Shown: positions 21,994-33,600 of the stretch, in pieces
Numbering within the stretch: the stretch's first letter is position 1
Layout: every line of letters begins with the position of its first letter
Assembly: GCF_032854445.1 (NCBI RefSeq)
Contig: NC_088295.1
Span: 77,466,028-77,530,027, forward strand
Reading direction: 5' to 3'
DNA length: 64,000 nt
From: Liolophura sinensis
Lineage: Eukaryota > Mollusca > Polyplacophora > Chitonida > Chitonidae
Made by a program: the position numbers and the translations under genes
Notes under the pieces: generated by a model
Seen by the model: only the letters and a program-made list of their open reading frames with translations
The model's database searches: none
Told to the model about the DNA's origin: nothing

Positions 21994-22969
21994 GGAACTC
22001 AGCACTTTGTACTGTACTCCAAACAAACTGGTTTCCCTTGTAATTCAAGTCCTCGTGACTTCATATCACCTCAGTATCTCTGAATAATAAATACTATAGC
22101 TTTGCAAATACCACAAATATAACCGATGTAACCATGGCATTAAGTCAAACAGCATGTGAACGTCGCAAACCACCATTTTCCAATCACATGTTGCTAAGGT
22201 TGACTCTTCCCAAAATTAAGATAATCATCTTTTTACCAGTCGCTTGTAGTTTTCTCCATTCATGATCAAAACAATATTAAAAGACTCCCAAACACTTTGT
22301 CCATCACCCTTTTCAATGATTTTATTGGCTGTCAATGCACCAGTCCCACTCATGCTTACTTTGATGTTATAGTCTTTATTAATCACCAATAACAATGTAA
22401 CATGAAGTTTGTTTTTTGTAGCGTACAGCTTTGCATATTGAGGATAGCACACTGGAAAAGATTGAGTTCCAGGTTAGTGAATGGAAGAGTACAGATCTGT
22501 ATTCCTGAAAGCAAAGCTGGGAAGGATGAAACAGACCTCAGATCAGTTTGGTCTGATATTTGATTAACTCTATTTCAAGATTCAGGCCACACAGGTTGCA
22601 ATGAAAGAAATCAAGCTGCCAGCCTTCTGATATCCACCACTTACAGAAAATGCCAAAAATTTTGTCCTAGATGTCCAATTAATCAAAAGTTAAAACTCAT
22701 AATGACATTGCACTGTAGTGTGCATAGATGGCAAAATATTTTCCGGATACAAAATCAAGAGTGACCATGGAAAGCATGAAGCACTTAACAAACATAAAAG
22801 AAATGTAGAGACATCTGAGGATTTCAGGTAAAAAAAAATCATAAAATATGTTCAGAGCCTCATATTCATATTCAAATGTATGGTGACGTAAAAACTAGGT
22901 AAGAGATACAGCTTAAAACTAGTCAGGTGAACTGATACCCAACTAATAATAACATGGATCCATCAAGTT
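21993..22969. other. 3' flank / possible 3' UTR of CenH3 gene
   Basis: No second gene I can recognise. A 75-codon minus ORF (22225-22452) with an acceptor-like upstream sequence is discussed under rejected items. Confidence 0.4.
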
Positions 22970-25900
22970 TCACCAGTCCCTATTTCGTCCTCGTATTCTT
23001 CTGGCAAGCTGAATGTCTTTCTGCATCAGAGTCACTCTTTTGGCGTGAATCGCGCACAGATTGGAGTCCTCAAACAGGTGGACGAGAAAAGCTTCGGATG
23101 CCTGTGGAAATAGGAATGTATGCACGTTGAGAAGCGGGTCAGTTTATATTAATAAAATGTAAAGACAGTGTACATGTATTTAGTATTTTATTAAAAATTC
23201 AAAAATACTACAAGACACTGGCACTGCGTCCTGATCAAGCACTAAGCCATGTTCTGAGGTTTTTATGGATTATGTGCATTTGCAGACAAACTATTGGCAG
23301 CATGAGACTTACATGACACCAGAAAGTGCAGATGAGTGTAAAACTAGCAGAGAAATGCTTTATTTCTGAAATCGTTAAAAAGTTTGTTTCTGACCTTGCC
23401 TTTCTATATACGCACAGTACACATACAGAATACTAGTATGGCTGGGTGTATTGGAAACAAGGTCCTGTGACCATGTCCTAACTTGTGCTCTTTGTGGATG
23501 TTTATAGCTTAATACTAAATCACTCCTATGTCAGCCAGGTTTAAAGAGAGGAAGTTACAACTAGGTGTGACCCGACCCAGGAATGACCCTGGATCTACCA
23601 CCTCCAGAAGCTTACGCTCTACCAACTTCCTGGTATGAAGCTGCAGACAAATTAGCAGTTCCTGGATCTGAACATTCAACTATACAATTTAATTAAACCA
23701 AGAATGCCTGTCAAGAATATCGTAACCTTCTGATAATGTGTAACAGTTTAATAAGAGCTGATATCAAGTATTGTTCCACAGACTCTATTTCTGCAGTTGG
23801 GAGTCCTCTCTGCATACCCCAGTTGTACTCTGAACACAACCCCACACCACCCCACCCCACCCCACACACCCGTGCCCCTGAAGTTTTCTCAGTAAATTTC
23901 ATAGACCACTTTGGACGATGTTATATCCTAGCTCATGTTTTGTATACTTGGAAAATGAATTCTCACAACACAAGGGAGACAATCACAATATGACAACAGA
24001 CAAATACTAAGAGAAAACTTCCCCTTTTGATTGAGCAAAAACACAGGTATTGCCTGCTTGGAAATGAAAACGATCTAATAAAGACAAACCATGACAGAGG
24101 CTGACAAACACCTGCAATTAGTCCAGTAAACAAAATCACAATAACACAACTTTACGTATGGACAACCAAGATCTCAGTATCAGTGAGTAATGAAAGAAAT
24201 TTTTCAACTAAGTATTCATATTACTCTTTGGTAACATGATAGCCAGTGATAAGTCATCTACAAAAAATCCAGTGTAATTATAAAAAAGGCACTATTAAAG
24301 TCACATCTCTTCACTTACCTCTTGTAATGCCAGTATAGCCATTGCTTGCCACCTCAGTGGTTCACCTACATAAAAATATTCTGCTATCTCCCGAACCTGT
24401 AACAAAACTTTCCAACCTTGACAAAGAGTTATAAAACATTCACATATAGTTTAATAAAAATGATACACTTGCAGAAAGAATAATTATGATCAAAGAAAAA
24501 AAATAAATGATACAAAAAAAAATAATAAATAAATTTTGTTTCATAATCAGTAATTAGTGGTCTAGCTGAACAATATTTTACCCCTACATTTATTATAATA
24601 AATCAAAACACAAATTCTAGATATGATATCGCAACCAGGTATCTGGTATATGGTGTCAAACATCTAATCTAAATCAAAATCAAACAGTTAAGAAGTAAAT
24701 TATAAATTTAGCACAAAAAAAATCAACAACTTACAACTCTTGCAAATGGCAATTTTCTTAATAATAAATTTGTAGTTTTCTGGTAATGCCGTATTTCCAT
24801 AAGTGCTCTGGTTCCTGGTCTAAACCTGTGCTGTCTGGAAGGACTGGATTTGGAAGGCCCTGGTTTTGCAAGACTTTTGCCTTACATAAGTCAAACAACA
24901 AAAGCATAAAATTATTCCCTCCTCATTAACAACAGTCCGAATTAATCAGCAGTTAATACAACAGTTGTGTGGTGTCTGACAGTAAACCATCTGACAATAT
25001 CTAACAAACTACATGTATACCGTCCCAAGGCCCAAAGATATCCATCTCTGTCAGTCTTAATAAGTGTTTTATAAAATCACTGTAATAAATATAAACTCAC
25101 TGTAATGGTTGCTTTTTGGCTTATTTCACCAACTACAGCATACAGCTCTGTAGTTAAGAACTATTTACTTATATATCTGTGGTTAAAAACTATTTACTTA
25201 TACATTTGATTGTACATGAATATTTCACTTCTACATGCAGCCAGATGGCTGTATGTGGGAGGAAACTGCCCACAACCATTCGCAGGTTACTGCAAACCTT
25301 CCCACATGCAACCGGAGAGGAAGTCAGCATGATCTGGACTCAAATTGACCGCAATGGCGAGAGGCTCCAGGGTCATTTTGCTGCGCTCACACAATGACCA
25401 CTAAGGGACAGAGGCCTTTTTCATCTGGGCCTGATTCCCCAAAGCCACTGATGAACCAATACAAGATAAGTGGCTGATTAAGCATACACAGAAAAAAGAG
25501 TGTATACAGCTGTAGCTTAACATCATGATAGTTATAATATACCAGTACATGATCATCGTGTTCATGTGCACTTACAACAAAATTCATGTAAATTATACAT
25601 AATAAACTTTGAATTACCTATGGGATGATCGACAGCTCAGATTTTAATCAATCGGACAGTCGGGGAAGTTGAAATGAACTGTCCAACTCGGTCCAAACAT
25701 AAATAGGCAAACATCGTCATCTTGGGCTAAATTCAGAGTGGCATATGAACAGAAACCTTACAAGCTAGGTAGCCTAGATGTACAATTTGCAATTTGCCTT
25801 GAACGCCAATGTTTGATATCTATATGTTTGGATGGCGCTTGCATAATCAAGGATTGCTAACATTCAAGCCTGACATACCTGAAGGAAGTTTTGTGAAATT

Positions 25901-26762
25901 TCAGAAAACAATTGATTACTAACCTCCCTGGCCTATGGAATTTACTCCTTTACAGTGCTTAGGCTCCCTGACCACCTGGTTGATAAAAATCCTAAACTGT
26001 TGATCACCCCACAGTAAATATCCATCCACATTTCATCAAGCTCAACCTGTCCGTTGATTCCAAGTTCCTGAAATGGTGGCTGTCTTCTGTCTGTAACGAT
26101 GCTGAATATGGTGATTATCCAGGTTGCTGGGCCTCATGACAACAACAGTGGGAATGTGTGGCCCAGGAACCCGAATGGAGTATATGATAGGCGGCCATTT
26201 GTGTGAAGTTCAAGCGAGCGGAAAAGTTGATGAAATATGGATGGATATTTATCTATGGGATGATCGACAGTTCGGGAATTTATCAGCCCAGGTCCGGTTT
26301 CATGAAGCTCACTTAGCCAGGTAAATTAAGGGCTACATAACACGAAATCTGCTTCATGAAACCGGCCTAAGATGCTCTAGGATATTAAGCATTGTAAAGG
26401 CGCCGAGTTGTAAAGAGTGAGTGAGTGAGTGCTTGGGGTTTGCCGAGTTGTAAAGACCAGGTTGATGCTTTTCTTGGTCGCTGACCCATTCCTAAGATGT
26501 TCATTGTGAAAAGGAGATTATTCGATGAATTGTCACTCTACCACGTGACACCAACCCAGTCTTTACACTGGCCACATGGATAACGTGTGCTCCAACTTTC
26601 CAACACTAACATTCGACACAACAACAACAGCCAACAGCCGTTATCAGCAAGAATATTAACAGGCAGTACCGCACAGGTCTGTATATACTAACCTGGAACA
26701 TGTTTGGACTTGTGTTTAGGATTGTTGTTGTTCCTGTTGGCGGCCTGCTTTGTTCTGACCAT
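22970..26762 (-). CDS. Centromeric histone H3 variant (CENP-A / CenH3), complete, 4 exons
   Basis: Exons 26693-26762, 24735-24880, 24319-24396 and 22970-23101 (stop included) join in phase to 141 aa. The tail starts MVRTKQ, followed by an Asn- and Lys-rich stretch. The fold starts [15 protein letters not shown], with [19 protein letters not shown] (alpha-N and alpha-1), then a loop 1 two residues longer than canonical H3 ([10 protein letters not shown]), [16 protein letters not shown] (alpha-2) and [23 protein letters not shown]. Longer loop 1, Trp at about residue 88 where H3 has Phe, FLVHLFED instead of YLVGLFED, introns, and a C-terminus RGRNRDW instead of RGERA all mark CenH3 rather than replication H3. 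It replaces H3 in centromeric nucleosomes and specifies kinetochore position. The exon 1 donor is GTTAGT; the exon 2 acceptor is a less usual AAG, but phase and protein continuity support it. Confidence 0.93.
25197..25415 (-). mobile_element. tRNA-derived SINE, minus (diverged)
   Basis: In CenH3 intron 1: 'gaatatttcacttctac', 'tgtgggaggaaactgccc', 'ccggagaggaagtcagcatg' and 'gagaggctccagggtcatt', ending in 'gacagaggcc'. Confidence 0.8.
26291..26367. mobile_element. Short inverted-repeat element (MITE-like hairpin)
   Basis: 'tccggtttcatgaagc' at the left and 'gcttcatgaaaccggcc' at the right are near-perfect inverted copies around a 40-base centre. Lies in CenH3 intron 1. Confidence 0.6.
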
Positions 26763-27840
26763 CTTGAAACTATTTTTTCATTTACATTTTACATTTAGTG
26801 CTGTTCAGAGGCATTTTAAACCAAACCGCCACATTGCACAGAATTTTTACCTTCTGCACGAAAGAGTTCTAAAGGGCAATACAAAAAATGGAATTGATTA
26901 GAACACGAACACGGATTCAGTGACACTGACGGATTTAATGTCTCTCCCCATATTTCTTTTAACAGCATAATCAGTTATTTACTATGTTTGCAGCTTAAAG
27001 CCCTTCTCAAGAGTTATTAACATACACGACTACGGTTTGAGGGTTGGAGGAAATCCAGTAGGGCTAAAGTTATGAGAGGATTCAAGGCTAGTTACGAGTT
27101 CAATGGTTTCCTCCAGGAACATCCCAATGAGCCGGTAAACTTACAATATAGCAAGACGTTTTGGTGTAATTTATTCTCTGATTATGTACATATGTGCAAT
27201 GTAAAATTAAAAACTGTTATAAACGTCATGTGTAAAATCCTTTTGTATATACTTACGCACTTACAGGGCCTGTAGTGCAATTATTTTATGCACGAATAAA
27301 AGTATAGAAATTAAAGTGTTCCATGTTTGTAGGCCTACAAGCAAACGAAAACTTTTGGACATACCGTACGCATAAATATTTGTTTATATGTGTCAGTTGC
27401 CTTGTATGGCCGTTGTGGTTGACTTGGTCCCAAGAAGTTTTCACTTGTATGAGGTCTGTCAGTTTTATTGCATGGATAACACAGCGGCATGCCCAGAGTA
27501 AACCACTACCACCATAACTGACAAACCCTCCTGATCACAAAACCCAAGCGGAAATAGCGAGAGCTGGATTCGAACATGTATCCCACGGATCAAGCTGATA
27601 GTCGCAGCGAGCCCAAGCTGTTTTGTTAATTATTTTCTAATTATACATACAAGGGCCTTATGCGCATAAGAATTTTTCTGTTATGTAAATATGTAAAGTT
27701 CTGCTTTTATACATATTATAATGATTTGCACACATGTGCAAACAAAATGCATTTAACGTACCGGTGTGTACCAAAGAAATTGGATGTTTCATTAGAAAGT
27801 AAACACCGGAAACTTCGCCATATAATAAGCTAAGGCTAAT
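26763..27840. other. Upstream of CenH3; no gene seen
   Basis: Contains the CenH3 promoter side and, at about 27430-27625, a minus tRNA-like SINE candidate with a B-box complement 'gctggattcgaaca'. No exon is recognised. Confidence 0.4.
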
Positions 27841-27879
27841 CAGATAAGAACTTCACCAGTTGTACTGAAATCAATCAGT

Positions 27880-30170
27880 TCACTCCAAACAGTAAAACCA
27901 GTTCAGTTCAAAGATAGAATTCATACCAGCAAATTCAGTTCAACACAGAATTAAGTTCACACTAACCAATTAAATTCAAACACAGAACTAGCGCCATCCA
28001 GTTCAGTTCAAACATAGAACTCACACTATCCAGTTCAGTTCAAACACAGAACTCACACTATCCACTTCAGTTCAAACACAGAACTTGCACTATCCAGTTC
28101 AGTTCAATCACAGAACTCACACTATCCAGTTCAGTTCAAACACAGAACTCGCACTATCCAGTTCAGTTCAAACACAGAACTCGCACTATCCAGTTCAGTT
28201 CAAACACAGAACTCGCACTATCCAGTTCAGTTCAAACACAGAACTCGCACTATCCAGTTCAGTTCAAACATAGAACTCACACTATCCAGTTCAGTTCAAT
28301 CACAGAACTCGCACTATCCAGTTCAGTTCAAACACAGAACTCGCACTATCCAGTTCAGTTCAAACATAGAACTCACACTATCCAGTTCAGTTCAAACACA
28401 GAACTCACACTATCCAGTTCAGTTCAAACACAGAACTCGCACTATCCAGTTCAGTTCAAACACAGAACTTGCACTATCCAGTTCAGTTCAATCACAGAAC
28501 TCACACTATCCAGTTCAGTTCAAACATAGAACTCGCAGTATCCAGTTCAGTTCAAACACAGAACTCGCACTATCCAGTTCAGTTCAAACACAGAACTCGC
28601 ACTATCCAGTTCAGTTCAAACACAGAACTCGCACTATCCAGTTCAGTTCAAACACAGAACTCGCACTATCCAGTTCAGTTCAAACACAGAACTCACACTA
28701 TCCAGTTCAGTTCAATCACAGAACTGGCACTATCCAGTTCAGTTCAATCACACAACTCTCACTATCCAGTTCAGTTCAAACACGGCTAGAACTCACATGA
28801 ACTAGATTAGTTTAAATTTGCAGATCTCACACCAACCAGTCCATTTCACAGAACTTACACCAACCAGTCCATTTCACAGAACTTACACCCAACCAGTCCA
28901 TTCCACAGAACTTGCACCAACCAGTCTATTTCACAGAACTTACACCAACCAGTCCATTCCACAAAACTTACACCAACCAGTCCATTTCACAGAACTTACA
29001 CCAGCCAGTACATTTCACATAACTTACACCAAGCAGTCCATTTCACAGAACTTACACCAACCAGTCCATTTCACAGAACTTACACCAACCAGTCTATTTC
29101 ACAGAACTTACACCAACCAGTCTATTTCACAGAACTTACACCAACCAGTCCACTTCAAACACAGAACTTACACCAACCAGTCCACTTCAAACACACAGAA
29201 CTCACACCAACCAGTCCACTGCAAACACAGAACTTACACCAACCAGTCCACTTCAAACACAGAACTCACACCAACCAGTCCACTTCAAACACACTGAACT
29301 TACACCAACCAGCCCACTTCAAAGACAGAACATATACCAACCAGCCTACTTCAAACACACAGAACTCACACCAACCAGCCCACTTCAAACACAGAACTCA
29401 CACAAACCAGTCCACATCAAACACAGAACTTACACCAACCAGTCTACTTCAAACACAGAACTCAAACCAACCAGTCCACTTGAAACACAGGACACACACC
29501 AACCAGTCCACTTCAAACATAGAACTCACACCAACCAGTCCACTTCTAATACAGAACTCACACCAACCAGTCCACTTCAAAGACAGAACTCACACCAACC
29601 AGTCCACTTCTAATACAGAACTCACACCAACCAGTCCACATCAAACACAGAACTTACACCAACCAGTCTACTTCAAAAACAGAACTCAAACCAACCAGTC
29701 CACTTGAAACGCAGGACTCACACCAACCAGTCCACTTCAAACATAGAACTCACACCAACCAGTCCACTTCCAATACAGAACTCACACCAACCAGTCCACT
29801 TCAAAGACAGAACTCACACCAACCAGTCCACTTCAAAGACAGAACTTTCACAAACCAGTCCATTCCAAATACAGAACATAGACCAAACAGTCCACTTCAA
29901 AGACAGAACTTACACCAAACGGTTCACACGTAGAATATTTAAGTCCAAATGTAACACTTACATCAACCAGTTGAGTTTAAACATAGAACTCCCATCAACT
30001 AGTCCAGTTCAAACACAAACCATTACAATTCAAACACAGAGCTGACAGGCACCCATTCATTTCAACCGTAGAGTTCGCACCAACGTATTCAGTCCTAACA
30101 CAGAACATATCAGTTCAAACACAGAACGCACACCTACTTGTTAAGTTCAAATGCAATCTTTATTGTCTTT
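27880..30170. repeat. Satellite block: 32-bp units, then 28-bp and 32-bp variants
   Basis: 27990-28790 is about 25 copies of a 32-base unit ('ctatccagttcagttcaaac' plus 'acagaactcgca'). From about 28830 to 29150 the unit is a 28-base relative ('aacttacaccaaccagtcca' plus 'tttcacag'), and from 29150 to about 29900 a 32-base form of that ('ccaaccagtccacttcaaac'). The edges are degenerate out to about 27880 and 30170. All share 'acagaac...ccagt'. Repetitive plus-strand ORFs here (for example 28818-29297) are artefacts. Confidence 0.95.
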
Positions 30171-30347
30171 ACAGCTGAACAGGTGTGTACATTGTAAGTC
30201 GCCGTGAAATACATTACAACATGATTGTAGCTTCTTCGGTTATCTGAGTCGAGTATAAAAATATGAAATGCATTGTTTTACAAACTGATAAAAATATAGC
30301 TTGCAATTTATTTATATGCAATTGTGTCTGATACGTTCGAAAATCGT

Positions 30348-30604
30348 CTAAGGGTTAATATTAGCCTTCCGTTTTTTCCGGCAGTAGGCGGACGGTATCT
30401 TTGGCGGCCGGACATTGAATCCGGGGAGACACGGAATGTAACGAGAACAGGCGAGCTTCTTAAGACATGGCATTATGAGAGGTAAATCATAGGTACTAAT
30501 GTCCGTGGGAGTGCCGGTATCGTCCTCACACGTGAGCTCCACCTGAGCTCGCCACTTCAAGATGCCCCGTTCCTCATCACTACCTGCAAAATACAAACAC
30601 ACTT

Positions 30605-30639
<35 letters not shown>

Positions 30640-33600
30640 TGTATTTGTTTGTTTGTTTGTTTAAATGACTTGCTTTTTTTCCCTCGCCATGTAGATTTAA
30701 GTAATTTCCATATGTATGACAGCTGTCGGGTTTACAGCGTAACTTCACTACGTGTAAATTACAAACACACTTATTTCTTTGCTTCAGTGTTTTTCGGAAT
30801 TGTGTTTCATGCCAGCATGCCACCGACTGAGGCGTGGGAATCTAGGGTGCCCTGATACAACCCCCCACCACCAGCAGGACATCAGCATGTCACCTCATTT
30901 ATGAGGGGCATGGCCACCAAATGAGGCGGGGAAATCTAGGGTGCCCGGATGCAACCATCCACCACCAGAAGGACATCAGCATGTCAACTCATTTATGAGG
31001 GGCAAGGCCACCGATTGAGGCGGGGGAATCTAGGGTCCCCGGATACAACCACCCACCACTAGCAGGACATCAGCGTGACATCTCATTTATGAGGGGCACG
31101 GCCACCCATTGAGGCGGGGGAACGCTTTATTGACATATGTGGCAGACATGGGAATCGTAAACAAACGACTATTTCTAGCAAGCCAAACTTTGCAAAATTC
31201 AGAAACAAGCAAATACGTTTACACAAACTCTTCAATATTAAAAAAAAATCCCGTTTGATAGAGACAAAATCCATACAACATCTGAATGAAAATTGAGATT
31301 TTTATTTAGTAATTTTATATACAAATATTTACAAAGACTTTTAAATGATTTTTCATTTTGAAACAAATAATGTGGAATGAGATGTGGAAGATTGAAAACA
31401 TCATTGTGTAATTTTGTAATGCGCTTTTAGTATATATCTCACCCTCTGGGAATAAGTACCGTTATACCAATCACAGACGGCCCATCATCTGCGTTTTTGG
31501 AGCATGACATTTTTCCGCATCACAAGCAGTCAGTGGAGATATACGACCGTAAATGTCCAAAACTATTTAATGTCGCATTTATAGGCTGTATCGCATTTAT
31601 CAAATGGGATGTTCTATAATGTGGTTGGCTGCACAATTCATTAGTATTTATAGACTGTCTGTCCTAAAAGGGTGAGCTCGAGCTGATAACAGTTTATTTA
31701 TTTGACTGGCATTTTACGACACCATATTGAAGAATATTTCACTTATACGATCGAGCATTATGGCGATGTATCCGAATAGAGGTGGTATTTGTACACTCCG
31801 TGAAGATTGGATATTGGATAATAACAGTTGTGGCGATTGTATATAGCTGTGCTGTGTGTGATGTTATTATGTAATCAACAAATGTCAGGTGCGTTACCTG
31901 GTACTGTGTTGTCCAGTATAAACCCCAAAGCTCCCCCCACAAACATCGAGGTGGACAGTAACACCTTTATAGCCTGATCAAATTCCGAGTTACCTGCAAA
32001 TGTCAACAGAAGAAACAGTAAGTTTAAAGAGATTTCAACAATGTCCAAAACACAACTGCAACCCACTAAATTATAAATGTTTTCCCCACACCTACTGCCG
32101 CATGTCGGCATTCACATGCACCTCATGTTGCATTCACACAGGGTTAAGAAAAAATGTTGAAAAACACAATGTCATTTTCGACCAGACCCGTTCACTAGAT
32201 TTATTTGTTATTTTCATTAATTGCAGTCAACATTTTTTTAAACTAATTGTGCTTAAACCATGGTATTTGTGGTCATGTAACTTTGTACTTTTTCAGCATT
32301 TACACGAACAGTTACAGCGACCGGGTGGTCAGCCAGATAGCAAAATATAATGAATCCTCACACCAATGAGGTGTGTCCAATTCATGCTGGCTTCCTCGCC
32401 GGTCGTATGTGGGAAGGTCTTGCAGCAACCTGCAGATGGTCGTGAGTTACCCTAGAATTCTACCAGGTTTCCTCTCACCATAATGCTGGCCGCCTTCGTG
32501 TAAGTAAAATATTCTTGAGTACGGCATAAAACACCACTAATACACATAAATGAGCAGTTATAGTAAAATCCAATGTGAGGTAAAATCTGGTCGGATTTAA
32601 GAGGTTATGTGTGACCATTTGCCAACTGTCACACGGCCGTTGCCGCTCTGGTTTTACCCTCTGCAGTTTTTTTTTATTTTTTATTTTTTTATATATGAAC
32701 ATACTATAATCCAATATGAGATCACTATGCCAAATATCAGTTCATCAAGAAACAATTTTAGTACCTGTGTTGATAACATCCGGGTACTTGTGGAGATACT
32801 CTGGCACCATCAAACCAATCAGCATGGCAGAGCCAATGATGGTGAGGTTTCGAGATGACGTCATGTTCACAAACTGCATGTTGGACAACCCGACGGAAGT
32901 GACTAGTCCAAAGCCCACGAGGAGGACCCCGCCAAGCACGGGATCCGGGATCATGGTGAGAAAGGCCCCCAGCTTACCCAGGACCCCTGACACCAGGAAG
33001 ATCAGGCCGGCTGTCACGAACACAGCACGGCTTGCTACCTGTGTGTGAGAGAAATTAGTAATACTCGATTAATGATTATTAAGACTGGTCATACCTAGCA
33101 TAATAAATGTAAGACAGCAATTTTAAGCGCATGTCACGGCTGTGTTTTTATGGTATTCCTCTCTGCTTACTGATTGGTCGATTATACCCTCCGAGCAGTA
33201 TCGTGTGTCCTATCCAGCAGATAAGACAAAGCCTCGTTTCGGCACACTCGATATGGATTGCGATCGTTACCATTGGGGGCGCGCGAAATTTTACCCTCTG
33301 ATAAGTATCAAAAATTGCTGTTATGTTGTTAGTACAGATAATCGGGCACAAAAGTGTTTCATGATTAGCATTCTATAAACTTGTTGGTAATTTTGAGAAT
33401 ATAGTATTCTGCCTCTCTTGACTTGGGTCCGCCTGCTTGGCCAGCCGTTAAGTTTCTATGTCGGGACACTGCCAGCGCTGACTTTCACCTCCCTGTCGAC
33501 ATCCCTAACTCGCCAATTCCATGATCTACCCTCGCCTGTTCCAACAACAACTTTAACCAAAGGCCAAGATGACATTCTTGGCCCTTACCGACCTGTCACA

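Noticed and set aside
22225-22452. 75-codon minus ORF with an acceptor-like 'cttttccag' just upstream, 0.5 kb past the CenH3 stop
   Set aside because: No family recognised, no upstream partner exon in phase, and ORFs of this size are common by chance here. It could be an unrecognised terminal exon; RNA reads would decide.
26124-26324. 66-codon plus ORF
   Set aside because: Overlaps an inverted-repeat element in CenH3 intron 1; no domain.
28085-30045. Repetitive ORFs of 60-160 codons in the 32/28-bp satellite
   Set aside because: Low-complexity repeats with no non-repetitive coding part.
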